Source: Bagarius yarrelli
Taxonomy: Eukaryota; Chordata; Actinopteri; Siluriformes; Sisoridae
Direction of reading: 5' to 3'
DNA length: 64,000 bases
Assembly: GCA_005784505.1 (NCBI GenBank)
Contig: VCAZ01000021.1
Coordinates: forward strand, 1,792,808 to 1,856,807
The position numbers and the translations under genes are program-made. This document shows, piece after piece, positions 26,111 to 38,977 of this stretch. The notes under the pieces are model-generated. The model had not been told where the DNA came from and ran no database searches. It saw nothing but the letters and a program-made list of their open reading frames with translations. The number at the start of each line of letters is the position of its first letter. The first letter of the stretch is position 1.

Positions 26111-26944
26111 GTAATGTATATGTCTTAAGTACAGAAAATGGCCAGGTTATTGTTTGAGATTATGTGATTTTAGTATTTAAATTTTACTAATATTACAGTC
26201 ACATTGAATTAAACATAAATATAAACAAAAATAAAAATAAAATTAAAAAAATAAAAATTGATTGTGCAGTTTTAGCTAAATATCCAAAAAAACACATACT
26301 CAGCATAATGTTATTTCACCAAATTTATTCAAACATTTCTTTTTCTAGAAAGTTCCAACACTTGAATAAAAAATAAGATCTATTTATTGATCTGTTCGAT
26401 CGATGATTAGCTACCCTGATTGGAGGACACTGACCTTATTCCTACCAGATTAAATGATTTTGCATTGTTCATATTATATTTAAATCATTTTAAATCATTA
26501 CTTTAGAAATGGACTATATGGTCCACAATCCCACAGGGTCTGTGTGTTGACGCCTGCATAACAGGACCCGTCCCAGAAGGTCAACAATTACACACATTAC
26601 ACACACGCTCTCACATTCCCCTATGCATGCGTATGTCACTGCACACTAAGCCTGAGGCCAGAAGCCAGACCATTTGGCTGTGCTAGATATGATTGATCAC
26701 CATCTGCAACAGCACTTTCTCTTGTAACTTTCAAATGATTAAGTCTTTAGAGTGTCCCTGTGAGTTTTTATAGCTCTGCGCTTTAGTGGGATGTGTTCGA
26801 TGTTCCAGTTGTTCATTGAGTCATTGGCACTGTGTGACTAACTGAGACGACAGACCTGAATTAGCCGAGCGAAAGATTAGCGTCTCTGTAAAGTGGTTCC
26901 GAAGAGACAGTGAGAGCAATGCGTCCAGACAGGTCCTTTGTGAT

Positions 26945-26948
<4 letters not shown>

Positions 26949-26976
<28 letters not shown>
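26949..26976. repeat. (TG)14 microsatellite
   Basis: Uninterrupted TG repeat. Confidence 0.97.
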
Positions 26977-28945
26977 AGTGTGAATATAATGTTAACCCAG
27001 GCACAGGCAGGGGCCCCAGTCAGCGATGACAGCTCTGAGCTGCTGTGTTTAGACGGACCTGTAGCTCTCTCCACCACATCACCGTCTGAATTCAATTAAC
27101 TCCACTAGCTGCTGTTCGGTTGCCATTAGTGCTAATTAGTTAAAACATCAGAGTATAAACAGCAAATTGCCTCTGGTAATTAATTCCCACTCTTCAGCGT
27201 ATGAGAGGAGCGAGGGGTGGGGGGTGGGGGGTATGGGTTGTAGATGGGAGCGTGTTTGGGCTTAGCTTTTGTGCAAGGAGCCATGCGGAGGTTATCTGTG
27301 GCTTTGTGCTATCAATTATGGTTAGGTGTTATTTGGAAAACAGTGTTTATGTATGTCAGAGGAAGAGAGATCTTACTAATGGACAGGCAGAAGCACTTAG
27401 TATCGCTTACAAGCTGGAACAAACTGCATGCAGAAATTTCATTGACATTAGCAGATTTGAGCATTTTATTTTATATAAAGCTCCAACATTCTAATGTTTA
27501 AAGCAATTTAGCCATTCTAGCTTAACAGTCCAGTAAAGCAGAATTTTCTTTACTCTCAGAATTACATTACTCTCTACCATATCAATCCATTTTATACACA
27601 ATGTATGTTAGAGCTTATAAATTATTTTGCTGTACCTGCTTTACAAAAGTCTTTAATGTAAGTCTTTTGCTAGCTTAGATCATTCCACTAGCTTCCTGCT
27701 ACAGATTTAGACATACAGTCAATCTAACCAGAGATCAAAAATGATTTAGTTTTTTAGGGTGACCATGTGTACTATTGAATTTCTTTCATGTCACACTCCA
27801 CAATGACCATGTATGAATCATATGAAGCTAGACGCTAAGGGATTTGTAAGACAAAAACATATCACATGTACTTGTTTATAAGCATCTAAAATTGAAAAGC
27901 TTTATGTTTTTATCTCCCATCGCTGAAAACCAACTGCCATAAAACAGTTCATTTATTTCCACTCCGCTATCTAAATGGAACATCAGTGTACTGATGTTGA
28001 CTATAATATGGTTTATTTAACAAGGTGAGATCTTTCTGATTTGGTGCGTTGACATTTCAGGTTAAATGGCTAGTGCACTCTGTAGTTATGCCCCTGACGC
28101 TCCACCAGTCTCAGCTGGATCGTAGTTGTTAGGGTACGGGTTAAAAATTAACATGTGTAAGTCCAGATGCTCAAGGATCTGGGTTAGGATTTTAGAAGAC
28201 TATGGGGTTTGTAAGATTGACAGATAATTAAAAAAAAACATCTCCTGATATTTAAGCCTTTTTTTATTATTGGATATCACCTTTGTAATATTTTAAATAT
28301 ATAACACTTACAGGTAAAATAAAAATAATTGCCTTTCATTAATAAACTTTATTTGGCATATCAAAAATACTCTGTTTTGCTTAATTGGCAGGACTAAGTG
28401 ACAGAAAAATCTAAGCTTTTTTTAATCAACTGGCTAAAAATGATTATTTATTTGTTGCCTTATAAAAGATAGAGAGTAAAATTACAGTAGTGGCAGTGTT
28501 ATATAAATGAAAAAGTTTGTTCAGTTCAGTGCTGTTGTTATCGTTATGTCAAAAAAAGGGGAAAAATGCTATGCTATGACTTAATGACAAACTCTTCCTT
28601 AAAAATGCAAAAACTCAAATTTTGTTGAGTCGTAATTATGGCTCCTATTTTATTCCCCACATTGAACGATGGCCTGACTGAGAGTTCTTGCCAACGTGGC
28701 AGGTCTCGGCAGTGCTGTCTCGCTCTGGGTTGTGACCCAACTCCTGTCTGGCCACCAGTCTGAACAGGTTTTGTCGAAATGTTTCTCTGAGCCGCCCAAA
28801 TCCATCCATATTTAAGTAGGCCCGATGCCCTCTTCTACTCCAGCCGGCTTGGCAGGGAGTGTGATTCGTAATGGCTCTTTCCCCTAGGGATGAGCTGAGA
28901 GCCAGGACCAAGACACACACCGCAGCTGGGACACTAGTGTGTCTG

Positions 28946-28949
<4 letters not shown>

Positions 28950-28985
<36 letters not shown>
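28950..28985. repeat. (GA)18 microsatellite
   Basis: Uninterrupted GA repeat. Confidence 0.98.
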
Positions 28986-28986
<1 letters not shown>

Positions 28987-29934
28987 CAGGAAAGGAAGCA
29001 GGCTAAGCTGGCAGATCTAACCCAGTAGTGTCAGACTCATTTCCTGGGTCAGCGGCTGGGTAATGCTCTATTAATTTGCTCCATTCTCCCCGTGAGGGTA
29101 AACTCAATCTCCAGCCGCAGCAAACTGCTGTACCAAGCGTGAGGTGATTGATTGAATAAACAGCTGTCACTACTTTGAGCACCCACACCCTCCAAACACA
29201 AGCACTCATCTAAACATCACCCCCTCTGTCCAAATGCACTGAGTACAACCTCCAGAGACAGTACTCAGACACGTCTCAGAGTGCCTCACTGCACACAGCC
29301 CCAAAAACATCCTCCCTGTTCTTTTTCTTTTATTTTAGAGAACACTGCCACGTCCGTTCTGTTTTCCTGCTACATGCGCCGTCGAATCCTGGCCACTCTG
29401 CCATAAAGGAGAGCCTGGTGCTGATTACAGGGATCACACACACACATCATCTCCAGTAAAACACTCCGCCCCTCGCGTTCATGCTAGCGTGCGGCATCCA
29501 CACTCACCTCCTCACTTGCTGCTGCATGATTACATCTGCCTATTTAAACGTGTGAGAGAGCATGTGTGATCAGCTTGGAGCCGGCATGTGTGTGTGCGGC
29601 TGTTATTAAACAGCACAATGCATCACTGTCAGTGGCACGTGGCCTCGCTAGACCTGATGCTAACGCAGGCGCTCACTGGGCACAACACGAGGTCGACCTC
29701 GTTCCATTTCATCAGACATTCTCTGGAATAGGGAACGCTTTTTCCTACCTTTCTATCTATTCCATTTGTCCCTTAGTTCCCCTTGTTACCCATCATGCCT
29801 TAAACTCATCCTAATTTCCTTTCCTCTGCTTTCGTATTTTTCTTAAATTTCGTATATCTGTTTCTGTCTGTTTCCTTTCTTTGTTTTCTCTTTCCATCAC
29901 CATATTCTCTGTGCTCTCTACTTTTATCTCTTTA

Positions 29935-30110
29935 TTACATTTACAGTTATGACATTTAGCGGACACCCTTATCCAGAGCAACAGAACATTTATCTCTCTT
30001 ATTTATACATCTGAGCAATTGGGGAAACTTGGTGGTGATGAGAATCGAACTCTGATCTATCAGATAGCAGTCCAACATTCTAAACACTACTCTGCTACCA
30101 CTTTCCCTAT
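29935..30110 (-). mobile_element. SINE-like dispersed repeat, reverse orientation
   Basis: It opens ACATTTACAGTTATGACATT and ATTTAGCGGACACCCTTATC, the typical end of a repeat family widespread in otophysan fish. It closes with GAGAATCGAACTCTGAT and CCAACATTCTAAACACTAC, the complement of tRNA-like B and A boxes. Confidence 0.7.
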
Positions 30111-30410
30111 ATTGTCTTTATCCTTACGCTAACCCCTTTACTTACAACGGCAAAAAAGTCTCTAAATCCCTCAAAATTGATAACATGATAGGATGCGAAA
30201 ACAATCTAAGGTTGTTTAGACATTTATCACGCAACCATTTCTTTTACATACTTCCCTTTACCTTAGATATTTTATCTTATCCTCCTTTTCTCTTTCTTTT
30301 CTTTTTCTTTACTCTTCACTACCAGAAACTCTGTTTCCTTAGAGTCCAACCCGTTTAATCTTCTCAAGGCTCAACATAAAGAGAATTTCTTTCCCTCACT
30401 TTGACACACA

Positions 30411-30413
<3 letters not shown>

Positions 30414-30449
<36 letters not shown>
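30414..30449. repeat. (CA)18 microsatellite
   Basis: Uninterrupted CA repeat apart from the first unit. Confidence 0.97.
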
Positions 30450-30451
<2 letters not shown>

Positions 30452-30879
30452 TAATTCCCTTCCTTTTGTGCCAAGCTTTTTTATTTGGCGTTATGGAGAT
30501 GACTCGTGACGTCTCACCTTGAGTTGATTTAAAAAGGTGCCAAGCCAAAGAATGAAGGTTGACAGGCCCGCTGGATTTATTTGATTGTGCATATGAAGCG
30601 GTGTCATTTTAGCAGTGGAAGATGAGAGCAGAGAGGAGGAGGAGGAGAGTGTACAGCCTGAGGGAAGAAGAAAAAGAAAAAAAGGAGGGGGTCTCTGAAG
30701 GGGAGGGAAAAAAGCAAGAAGAAGAAGGCCATTCACGAATCAAATCAAATTGCTCTTATCGGGCGTTATTTGAAGACGTTATCGGGCAGGGTAATGCGGT
30801 TACGTGCGGTAAGGGGCTGAGAGATTTCACTGTTTACTGATGTTGGCATGTTTAGGGTTGGAGGAAAGAGACAGCGAGA

Positions 30880-30907
30880 GGGAGGGAGGGAGGGAGGGAG
30901 GGAGGGT
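30880..30907. repeat. (GGGA)n tetranucleotide repeat
   Basis: Seven GGGA units with G-triplets every 4 nt, which satisfies the loop and run rules for a G-quadruplex on the + strand. Confidence 0.95.
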
Positions 30908-31796
30908 GGGATAAGTGGAGGCAGGCAGGAAGGTGTAAACGCTGTATGCATGTCAGGAAAATCTATTTAGTTTGAATAGAAAGCAGAACGGAGATGCAAC
31001 AGGGTACACAAAGAAGCCACCGACTTCCTCAAGGACACAGACAAGTGCTGATTGTTTAGGTGATTAAGGACTTGTCTCAAAACACTAGAAAACATTAATT
31101 GTAGTATTGTCTATTGTAAGTTTTAATGTAGAAAGAAAATCATAGCTTTTAAAGTCCAGCTTGATTTTTTAACAATTCAGCAAATTTTGGATCTTAACAG
31201 TATCTTACATCATCTGAGTTGTGCCGCCAGTCTGCCACTATTTACATTAAGATATTTACAAACTCTTTAAACCCTTTGCATTGGTGTTATGAACTTATCT
31301 GATAGTTTCAGTCAGTATAAACAAATGGAGGGTTTCATCACCGCAAGACTAATGTAAAATGAGTCAGGAGGATTTCAGTGTGTGAAATATTTCCTCTGTT
31401 GGAACAACCTGCTGCTGAAGATTAGTGGTTGAAAATAACATCTAAAGTAGTTAAATAATGAAGAGCTAGCAAACAGAGAGAACGATTGGGCTTAAGGTCA
31501 TTTATCTGGAAACAGAAACCATTTTTGGGGTTTCTTTTGGAGCTTTTCTATGAATGTATTGTTTGCTTGATGAAAAACTACAATTTCTTAAAGCCGTAAG
31601 TGTCTAATTTTATATAAGCTATATAAATCACTATAGAGTGTGACATGACAAACATGTGACACCCATAATAGGCAAACTTGTATAGTCTCTGGGGAAAAAT
31701 TGTTAAGCCATCCTGTCTACTCGATCTTCTACATTGAAAACCTACAAATTAGTAGAAATCAAGGAGCACTACTAAACTAGGCTTTAAAGTTAATTA

Positions 31797-31799
<3 letters not shown>

Positions 31800-31838
<39 letters not shown>
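31800..31838. repeat. (TG)19 microsatellite
   Basis: Uninterrupted TG repeat. Confidence 0.97.
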
Positions 31839-31982
31839 AACACAAAATTGAGTGACTAAACACAAAGTGTGTCTGTAGAATGTAGAATAAAGGACTGAGG
31901 TTTAGAAAAGTATAAAAGTACAATTCCAGTACTAGGTTTTCACTGTGAAGTTACATAAATCTTTTGGAATGATACTAGCAGG

Positions 31983-31984
<2 letters not shown>

Positions 31985-32021
<37 letters not shown>
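31985..32021. repeat. (TG)18 microsatellite
   Basis: Uninterrupted TG repeat, the first arm of a TG...CA inverted pair with 32187-32232. Confidence 0.97.
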
Positions 32022-32023
<2 letters not shown>

Positions 32024-32182
32024 TGCCTGCACATGTGCACCTACCCCAGCAAAGCCACACTGTTAACACAGAAAGATTTCAAAAGGCTTCTGCAACTCCC
32101 TCTGTGCCCATTAGTAGAGGCTTTGTTCTCTTGCCAGTGCGTTAAGAGTACCACTCGATTCTGCTTAGTGAACACACACCTG

Positions 32183-32186
<4 letters not shown>

Positions 32187-32232
<46 letters not shown>
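32187..32232. repeat. (CA)23 microsatellite
   Basis: Uninterrupted CA repeat after a GGCGCGCA lead. Confidence 0.97.
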
Positions 32233-32234
<2 letters not shown>

Positions 32235-33475
32235 CAAGCTCTTGCAAACAACCAAACCAGACGACGGCAGTAAAGCTATCGGACGAATGAATTCCCCGCA
32301 TGTTCTAAGCCTGCTATTTTAAAAGGCCATTTGCATCATCCTAAGACTGAGCAGTGCCATGAGATATTTTATGAATGATAAAATTATCCCTTCTGTTCTC
32401 CAGCATGGCACTCGACACGTTTTTCGTTTTCTTTTCAATCAATTTTTCATCGGAGCAGACAGTTGAGATCTACAGCGCGCGGTTTTTATAGACAGATATA
32501 TTAGTGTATTTTTTTAAACAAACGGTTCGAGTTATGCTGCTAAATGAGCGTAGAGACAGACCGCTTACAGGCCCAGAGCTACTCAGGGCTGGCTGCCAGC
32601 CGCCTAGGAAGAGTGTGTTTGATTCAGCTTCTGTCAAGCAGGGCTTTTTTTCTTAACACAGCGGCTCATAAAACAACTTGTAAGGAGTGTAAGAGTGAGC
32701 TGGAGAGAAGTGCTACATCATAGAACATCTGGCAGCTGCTGGACATGGCACTTCCATCCAAAAGAACCAAAGCTTGCCTAGCCAGAGTGAATTTTAGCCA
32801 GCCAAGAATATTAACATACACTACATTACTCGTCCAGTATGTAATTGTGCTTCGAGCAAGGTTACAGAGAGGTTAGTGGGTATGATAGCACTTTTAATAA
32901 TTAGGAAACATTTAAAGCTGAGAGCTGTGAGGCTCCTCCTGACCTTCATTAGCCGAGTTATCCGACTTGAGATCCGGGTGAAGATGCCCAATAAAGGGTC
33001 CCTGCCCGGTAAAGTTTCACTAGGGCTGAGATTAAAAAGCAAGACACTGCTAGGCAGTGTGGGACAGAGAGCAAGAGAGCAAAAGATGAGACGATCCATC
33101 TTGGCGTATTAGAGAAAATCAGGCCTGCACTCAGTCACAGCTGTCAAAATCACATGTCTCGCTCTCGCCTTTTCTGTCAGTGGGGCTCTCCCACCTGCTC
33201 TGTCTCTCTCCCTCAGCATGGCATTTAGGTGAGGAATCTCAGCACTAAAAAGTTTTGTCAGTCCTATTTCCTTGTTATTGGCCCTCTCTGCACGCCGGTC
33301 CCTGCGCTTCCACAGATTAAACGGAGGCCCTGCCACCATGCCGTGCAGGAGGGCATCCCACATTAATCATCTTTAAAGCGCTGACAAGCGCCGTGCGCCA
33401 GAATCCCCTCCTCTATTCCTCCTTCCGCCGGATTTATCTCTGTCTGCTACCGGCCATCAGTCACCTGGGAGAAAC

Positions 33476-33478
<3 letters not shown>

Positions 33479-33511
<33 letters not shown>
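33479..33511. repeat. (GA)16 microsatellite
   Basis: Uninterrupted GA repeat. Confidence 0.97.
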
Positions 33512-33516
<5 letters not shown>

Positions 33517-34078
33517 TGCATGTTTGCTAAGAAGGAAGAATGATTAAAAGAAAGGGACAGGCGAAAAAATAGAAGCAAGACAAACAAAATGTTTTACCTT
33601 TATAGAAATAGATTTAGCAATTGAATACTAGTCTGGTACTAGCTAAGTGCTAAATTAAATCTGTAATGGCCTAGCCGCTGCTTCATGACATCAGAAATAC
33701 TAATCACAGACTCTAGATATTTTTAACAATCGTTATGTAGCTGTTAAATTAATATGTAAACAATTTCTAATTAACTTGAAGCTAGGAAGTGCAGCTAGAG
33801 GTGTTCATCTCAGTGCATTAGCTGCTTGCCATTACAACATTCTTAGTTTGTTAGCTTGCTAACATCAGGAGATTAGATAAACAGCTAGCTCACATAAAAT
33901 TTAGGCTTCTATGCTTCTGAAATTTTAATTTAAAAATTGTTAAAGAAATGACTTGGAGGTCACCACATGGAACATTAGTTTTATAAGTAAAAAAAATATG
34001 CTGTGCGTGCAATTTGGCTTGTGGTGGACGTGAGGTGAAAGGGTCTTAAGAGAGACAGAGAAGGAGAGAGAGATAGGC

Positions 34079-34196
34079 GTGTGTGTGTGTGCGTGTGTGG
34101 GTGTGTGTGTGTGTGGACTGACTAATAGAGACAGCAAATGATTAATCATTTCTCCCCTGTGAAAAGCACACCACACACACACACACACACACACAC
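34079..34196. repeat. paired (TG)n and (CA)n microsatellites
   Basis: Interrupted TG repeat at 34079-34114 and CA repeat at 34172-34196, separated by about 57 bp and able to pair with each other. Confidence 0.93.
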
Positions 34197-34377
34197 CTAA
34201 CCCTTCCAAAAGAGTATACAGAATACATACTTTGTCACACACACACCATTAGTCTTCGACTGGCATTTCATCAGATTGTGTATTGATGGATAGGTGAGTC
34301 AGCATATATTTCTTTAACTAATATCAGATTCGCCAGCTGTATGTCCTAACATACCCTTAAACATGACAACATGACAA

Positions 34378-34530
34378 TACCACTGTGCACAAAGCCCCTG
34401 AGGATTTCTAATGTTCTGCACAGAGCCCTGACTCTGTACACAACACTAAACTTTAGAATGAACTAGAACACAAACTGCACCAAACCCTCACAGTCACACT
34501 CCAAAAACTAGTGGAAAACATTTTTTACGA
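34378..34530 (+). mobile_element. Tc1/mariner transposase fragment (dead)
   Basis: GTGCACAAAGCCCCTGAGGA, CACAGAGCCCTGACTCTGTA and AGTGGAAAAC match, in order, blocks of the degraded transposase 3' part seen at 63.2-63.5 kb. There is no open frame. Confidence 0.6.
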
Positions 34531-35865
34531 GTTTGAAAATTATTTTCGTAGTAAGATTGAGACCCAATCTTTGCCCATATAAGTGAATAAAATGATGTGT
34601 GTATAATGCCGATATGTGCCAGATGCTGGGCCAATTGATTATTTACAAATAAATTAATGAAATGAAGCATATCTTTTTATCCCTCACACCCCACATACAC
34701 ATATACACACACATTTAATGTGGTAACTCCATGAACATAACAATGTTACTATTGGTCCATCAAGTTGCCTGTCTTGTTAACAAAAGTAAAAAGATTATAG
34801 AAGGAATTTTTCACACCCAAAGCAGCCAGCAAATCTGGAATGTAAGAATACTGTATATGTATTCCTAGAGAGGGTGGATAAAGGGCAGAGAGAGAGAAAG
34901 CATGATTGACCTTCTCTCCAGAATGTAAAAAGCTTCATCAGCTGCTGAGTTGGATCGGGTCTAGCCTTGTTTATTCTTGCAGACGGTAATTGCTTCGGCA
35001 CCACTCACATTATCTTGTCAAGGCAATAAAGCTGACCGCTGTGGAGCCTGGACATGAAACAAGAGCAGAGCAGAAGAAAGGGTGACATCAAGGGCCAAAA
35101 AGAAGAGGAAGTAAGAGGAAAGAGAGACAGACAGAAATAAAAAGAGAGAATACAGAAATAAAAAAGAAATAAAAGTGACAAGATAAAAATAATCATGCAC
35201 ATGTAAAAGCTGGCAAACCAAATAGGACACGATGGCATACAGAAATGAAAGACTGCTAGAAAGAAGCTTGAAAAGGTAGAGGGAGAAGCAACACTTTGTA
35301 AAGGAATACAGAGAAAAGATTAGAAATAGATGTCCAGAGAAAGAGAGTGTGTGAGGGAGGGAGAGCGAGGAGGAGAGCGGGAGAAACAGAGGTGCATGGG
35401 ATTGTAATCGATTACCTATTTTTCAAAGTCACTTAAAGTGTCCAGAGCACAGGGCTGATAAGTAGTAGTGCCGGGGAATAAGGTTTGAGTATGCGGCAGC
35501 ACGACTGGGAGGCTTGAGGGAGGAAGAGTTGGGGGGGGGGTATTAGGGCAAGTTGGCATGCTAACATTGACCCTGCTTCCTTCTTGCTGATGGATCTCTG
35601 CTCTTGCAGGAAATAGTTCTGACAGGCCAATATGTGTACAGAAATACATGCCCCAGATGTGGCCTGCCACACATCTGCGTGTGTCTGCATGTGTGTGTAT
35701 GTCTGGAAGTGTGGGCATGTGGAAAAGAAGTGTTACTGATCCATCGCTCACACAAACAGTAAACACATCATGTGAAGACAAACACAACAATGACCTCTGA
35801 AGTCAAGGACATGTTCGGGCTGAGCCCTGGGCTTTATATAGAGAGTGGTTGGATTACAGATGTGT

Positions 35866-35868
<3 letters not shown>

Positions 35869-35898
<30 letters not shown>

Positions 35899-35916
35899 TG
35901 TGTGTGTGTGTGTGTG
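35869..35916. repeat. compound (GA)n(TG)n microsatellite
   Basis: GA repeat switching directly into TG repeat. Confidence 0.96.
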
Positions 35917-37226
35917 ACAGAGAAAGAATTCTCCAGTGTTATTTAATCATTTAAATAAAAAGTGACTTCTTTAACTGATTGCCCTGATAGACGATAAGCT
36001 CATCTACCGCTCATCTACAATACGTTACACACTTTACTTGGCATGCCCACACACTTTCCCTGGTCACATGCCATTTTAGATTACATTTATCTTTTGATGT
36101 ACTCTTTGAAAGCAAGCACAGTGTATTTCACGCCTGTTATCTTAACATCTATTCTAAACAAAGGGGTATCGTGAGCAGAGCTGAATCCAGACAAACACAA
36201 TTAACTGCAACTTTTCCGGTCGTTTTATCGATTTACATTGAGCCGCAGGTGGCCACCGAAAAATAAAGCCCTCTACTTCCTGTTTGTGGTTATGCAGGGT
36301 GTGCTTGGAATGAGGTAAGCTTTTAGACTACAGTTTTGTTTATAATGTCCAGTCCATCCAGGATATCCTGTTTTGAGGGTAGACCTATTGTGTTGGCGGC
36401 TAAAAATAGTTGCTCTGATTGGCCGAGTCCAGATGCGAGAGGAGTGTGAGACAGACGAGAGGGACCGGAACTCTCAGAGTCATGCTTAAGGCTTGCAGGT
36501 TTATTTTTACACGTTCATATAATGAATTGTGTTTTACATACACGGTGTGGGTTCATACACTGCACATGATCTACATGTCAAAAATCAAACAGGTGGCCGA
36601 TGCATGTTTCCTATAGATCTGAGCTTTTTGAACCAATAGTTACAGCTTAACTTTATATTGTTTAGTCATTCATATCCACTTATTCAGCTGTCCTGATTAA
36701 GTTACATTGCTTTGATTATATTTATATTTCCATTACATCCTTTTATTCGTTAATTTGTTGGTTTCAGGTTTCATTGTACTTCTTGTTAGTGACGCCCGTT
36801 CTATTAATGAGTATGCTGCAGGTGCACATTTAAGTCGCTCTGTTTTTCTTCTGAATGATTTTTGGCACCGTCACAGCATATTATTAGAAAACAGCCATGT
36901 AGGCCTTCGTTAAAATCAAAATATTCCCACATTGCATCCCTTTTCCTGCCAGCTGCTCATTTCCACAATAAATTGTATGTCGAATGTGCATGGAAAAAAA
37001 GAAGGAGGAAATTAGTTCACATCTGCTTTATATTTTTTAACGTCAGGGTTTTTTCTTTAGTAACTACAATAAGTGTGGTCTATCCACACTTAGGCATTTA
37101 AACACACACACATGGACAGACACACACATTATTTAACCCAAACAACAGTTATTCATAATATTTAATAACACATTTATTTTTATCGTTTGGGTGATAATTA
37201 ATATGTGATCCTAACCCTTTACTAAA

Positions 37227-37229
<3 letters not shown>

Positions 37230-37299
<70 letters not shown>
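37230..37299. repeat. (AT)35 microsatellite
   Basis: Seventy bases of perfect AT repeat, about 535 bp before the first coding exon in the window. It is self-complementary and cruciform-prone. Confidence 0.98.
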
Positions 37300-37301
<2 letters not shown>

Positions 37302-37584
37302 ATATATGGAGTCTATATGTGGAAAAGTCTAGTGTGGCATTATTTATTGTTATTGGAAGTTATTAAAAGCTGAGCTTGTGAAGTGAAGTGGAGATGTTGT
37401 AGTGAGTTAGCAGCTTCTCTCGAGCCGCTGGGTTGACTGAGCTCGCCTCTGCTCTAATGAGGGAACTGGAGACAGGAGGCCGAGGGTGACGGATTCTCCT
37501 GCTACTGAAATCCGAGCCACTTAATCCACAAGCTGAACACACACAGTACCCAGAGCAAGCCACAGCACTCACCCTTGTCCTTCA

Positions 37585-37585
37585 C

Positions 37586-37621
<36 letters not shown>
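37585..37621. repeat. (CA)n microsatellite
   Basis: CA repeat following a short TACACACA lead. Confidence 0.95.
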
Positions 37622-37625
<4 letters not shown>

Positions 37626-37772
37626 ACTCTCACTTACACTTTTCCACATCCTCAGTCTCCCTGTTGTGCAGATCAGATTCAAAAACCCTGCTGCTTGACT
37701 GATTTAAAAAAATAGATAGTTTTTACGTAGGACACTTCTCTAGCATTGAATTCCACTGTTGACTCGCTCTCT

Positions 37773-37779
<7 letters not shown>

Positions 37780-37811
<32 letters not shown>
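37780..37811. repeat. (CT)n microsatellite in the polypyrimidine tract of an rnf220 acceptor
   Basis: About 15 CT units ending 22 nt before the AG of the exon at 37834. It forms most of the pyrimidine tract of that splice site. Confidence 0.96.
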
Positions 37812-37814
<3 letters not shown>

Positions 37815-37833
37815 CTTTTCATTTCCCTCCCAG

Positions 37834-37963
37834 GTAAGAAGAAGGTGTCTCTGTATGACAGCCAGGCTCCGATCTGCCCTATTTGCCAGGTCCTTCTGCG
37901 TCCTGGTGAGCTGCAGGAGCACATGGAGCAGGAGATGGAAAGGCTCACCCATTTGCACATCAG
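37834..37963 (+). CDS. rnf220: rnf220 internal exon 1 of 10: degenerate CPIC...H zinc-finger module
   Basis: The exon starts after a CCTCCCAG acceptor and ends before a GTAGAC donor. It opens with the last 2 nt of a split codon (GT; the upstream exon supplies the first base) and closes with 2 nt (AG). The translation begins KKKVSLYDSQAPICPICQVL and ends ELQEHMEQEMERLTHLHI. The C-x2-C-x11-H module has Glu where a fourth ligand (x3 after His) would sit. The same lack appears in the mammalian protein as I remember it, so this is a conserved degenerate finger and not a local mutation. The polypyrimidine tract of the acceptor is largely a (CT)n microsatellite. This is the first rnf220 coding sequence in the window, after at least 37.8 kb of intron. 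Confidence 0.95.
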
Positions 37964-38596
37964 GTAGACACCCGTCACCTAGACAGTATGTTCTTATAGT
38001 ATGTAAGCATTCCGAGCTGACAGTGAGAGCCCACCTGTGCTTGACCTAATGGCACAGTATTTGCTCAGCTACTTTTGAAGACTGTCTGTCATAAATCAGC
38101 CTGGGTGCTGTCATGGCTTTGGAGCTGGCCAGGTTAAGCATGTGGAGTGGATCAGAGAAATCCATACTGTGTGCCATCACTCACCGTGGTCGCCTCTTTG
38201 ACACAACATGGCAGTCGACAACATAAAATGCAGTTTACAGTGAACTCTTGGTTAAGTCCAGGCTGAAACATTGTGCACTTCCTATAGCCTGTTATAGTTA
38301 ATCATGTCTTTTTAAATGTGTATATAATAGCTTTCTTTCTTTTTGGCATAAATACTAGTTATCCATCACATGCCAGTGAGAACTGCGGGTTTAATAATTA
38401 ATAAAGGGCGGCGTTTTCCCATCTATGGTGCCAGCTCCTTGATCATCAGAAGTGGATTCTGCACAGCTTTTCAAGCCACGAGTTATGAGGCTGCTGTCAG
38501 GTCATTTCTGTTGAAGTGTTTTATGTATAAATCATTTTTCATTTTAAATCCTTTAATAGATTGCACAATGTTCATCCTCCATGTTTTTACAATAAA

Positions 38597-38977
38597 ATAT
38601 ATAGTCAAAAACTTGTGGACACCCAACCAGCTCACAGCATAACTGTATATCTTCAGACTTCTACCAGAAAGTTGGAAGTTGTCTGCATTGTATGTACATT
38701 TTGTAGCATTACATGAACGAGACATGAAATGAACTGAAATGTTAAAGGACACCCCAGACTTTCTGACCTGACATTAATGTGTGAACTCACACTATACTAA
38801 TACGATTGGTACTGCAGATAAAATATTCACAGTCACAATAGATAATAGAAAACCTTTGATATTTCTAAAGGTTATTATAGAAATGATCATATGACTATAT
38901 CTGGATTCGAATGTATTCGGTTGTGATATGGATGTGATGGTGAGGTGTCCCAATACTTTTGGCTATATATTGTATAA
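38597..38977. mobile_element. Tc1-type non-autonomous element with terminal inverted repeats
   Basis: The left end ATATAGTCAAAAACTTGTGG and the right end CCAATACTTTTGGCTATATA are imperfect inverted repeats. Both match the ends of the Tc1-like copies at 19.1 and 63.5 kb. At about 380 bp with no transposase blocks it is an internally deleted copy. Confidence 0.75.

Larger units (their letters stand above)
26111..37229 (+). other. rnf220 large 5' intron, fourth part
   Basis: No gene is supported on either strand. The stretch is unusually dense in microsatellites (listed separately) and contains one SINE-like copy, one Tc1 fragment and purine-rich tracts (30620-30730, 35040-35200). Repeat-free, CpG-containing blocks near 32400-32600, 33290-33470 and 36170-36500 may be conserved non-coding elements, but this cannot be shown from one sequence. 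Confidence 0.6.

Noticed and set aside
1..37833. N-terminal rnf220 coding exon or a nested gene on either strand
   Set aside because: No open frame resembles the RNF220 N-terminus or any recognised protein family; all longer frames are in repeats or random.
37759..38049. Open frames overlapping the first rnf220 exon in another frame
   Set aside because: Shadow frames of the exon and the adjacent CT repeat; the frame with CPIC...H homology is the real one.
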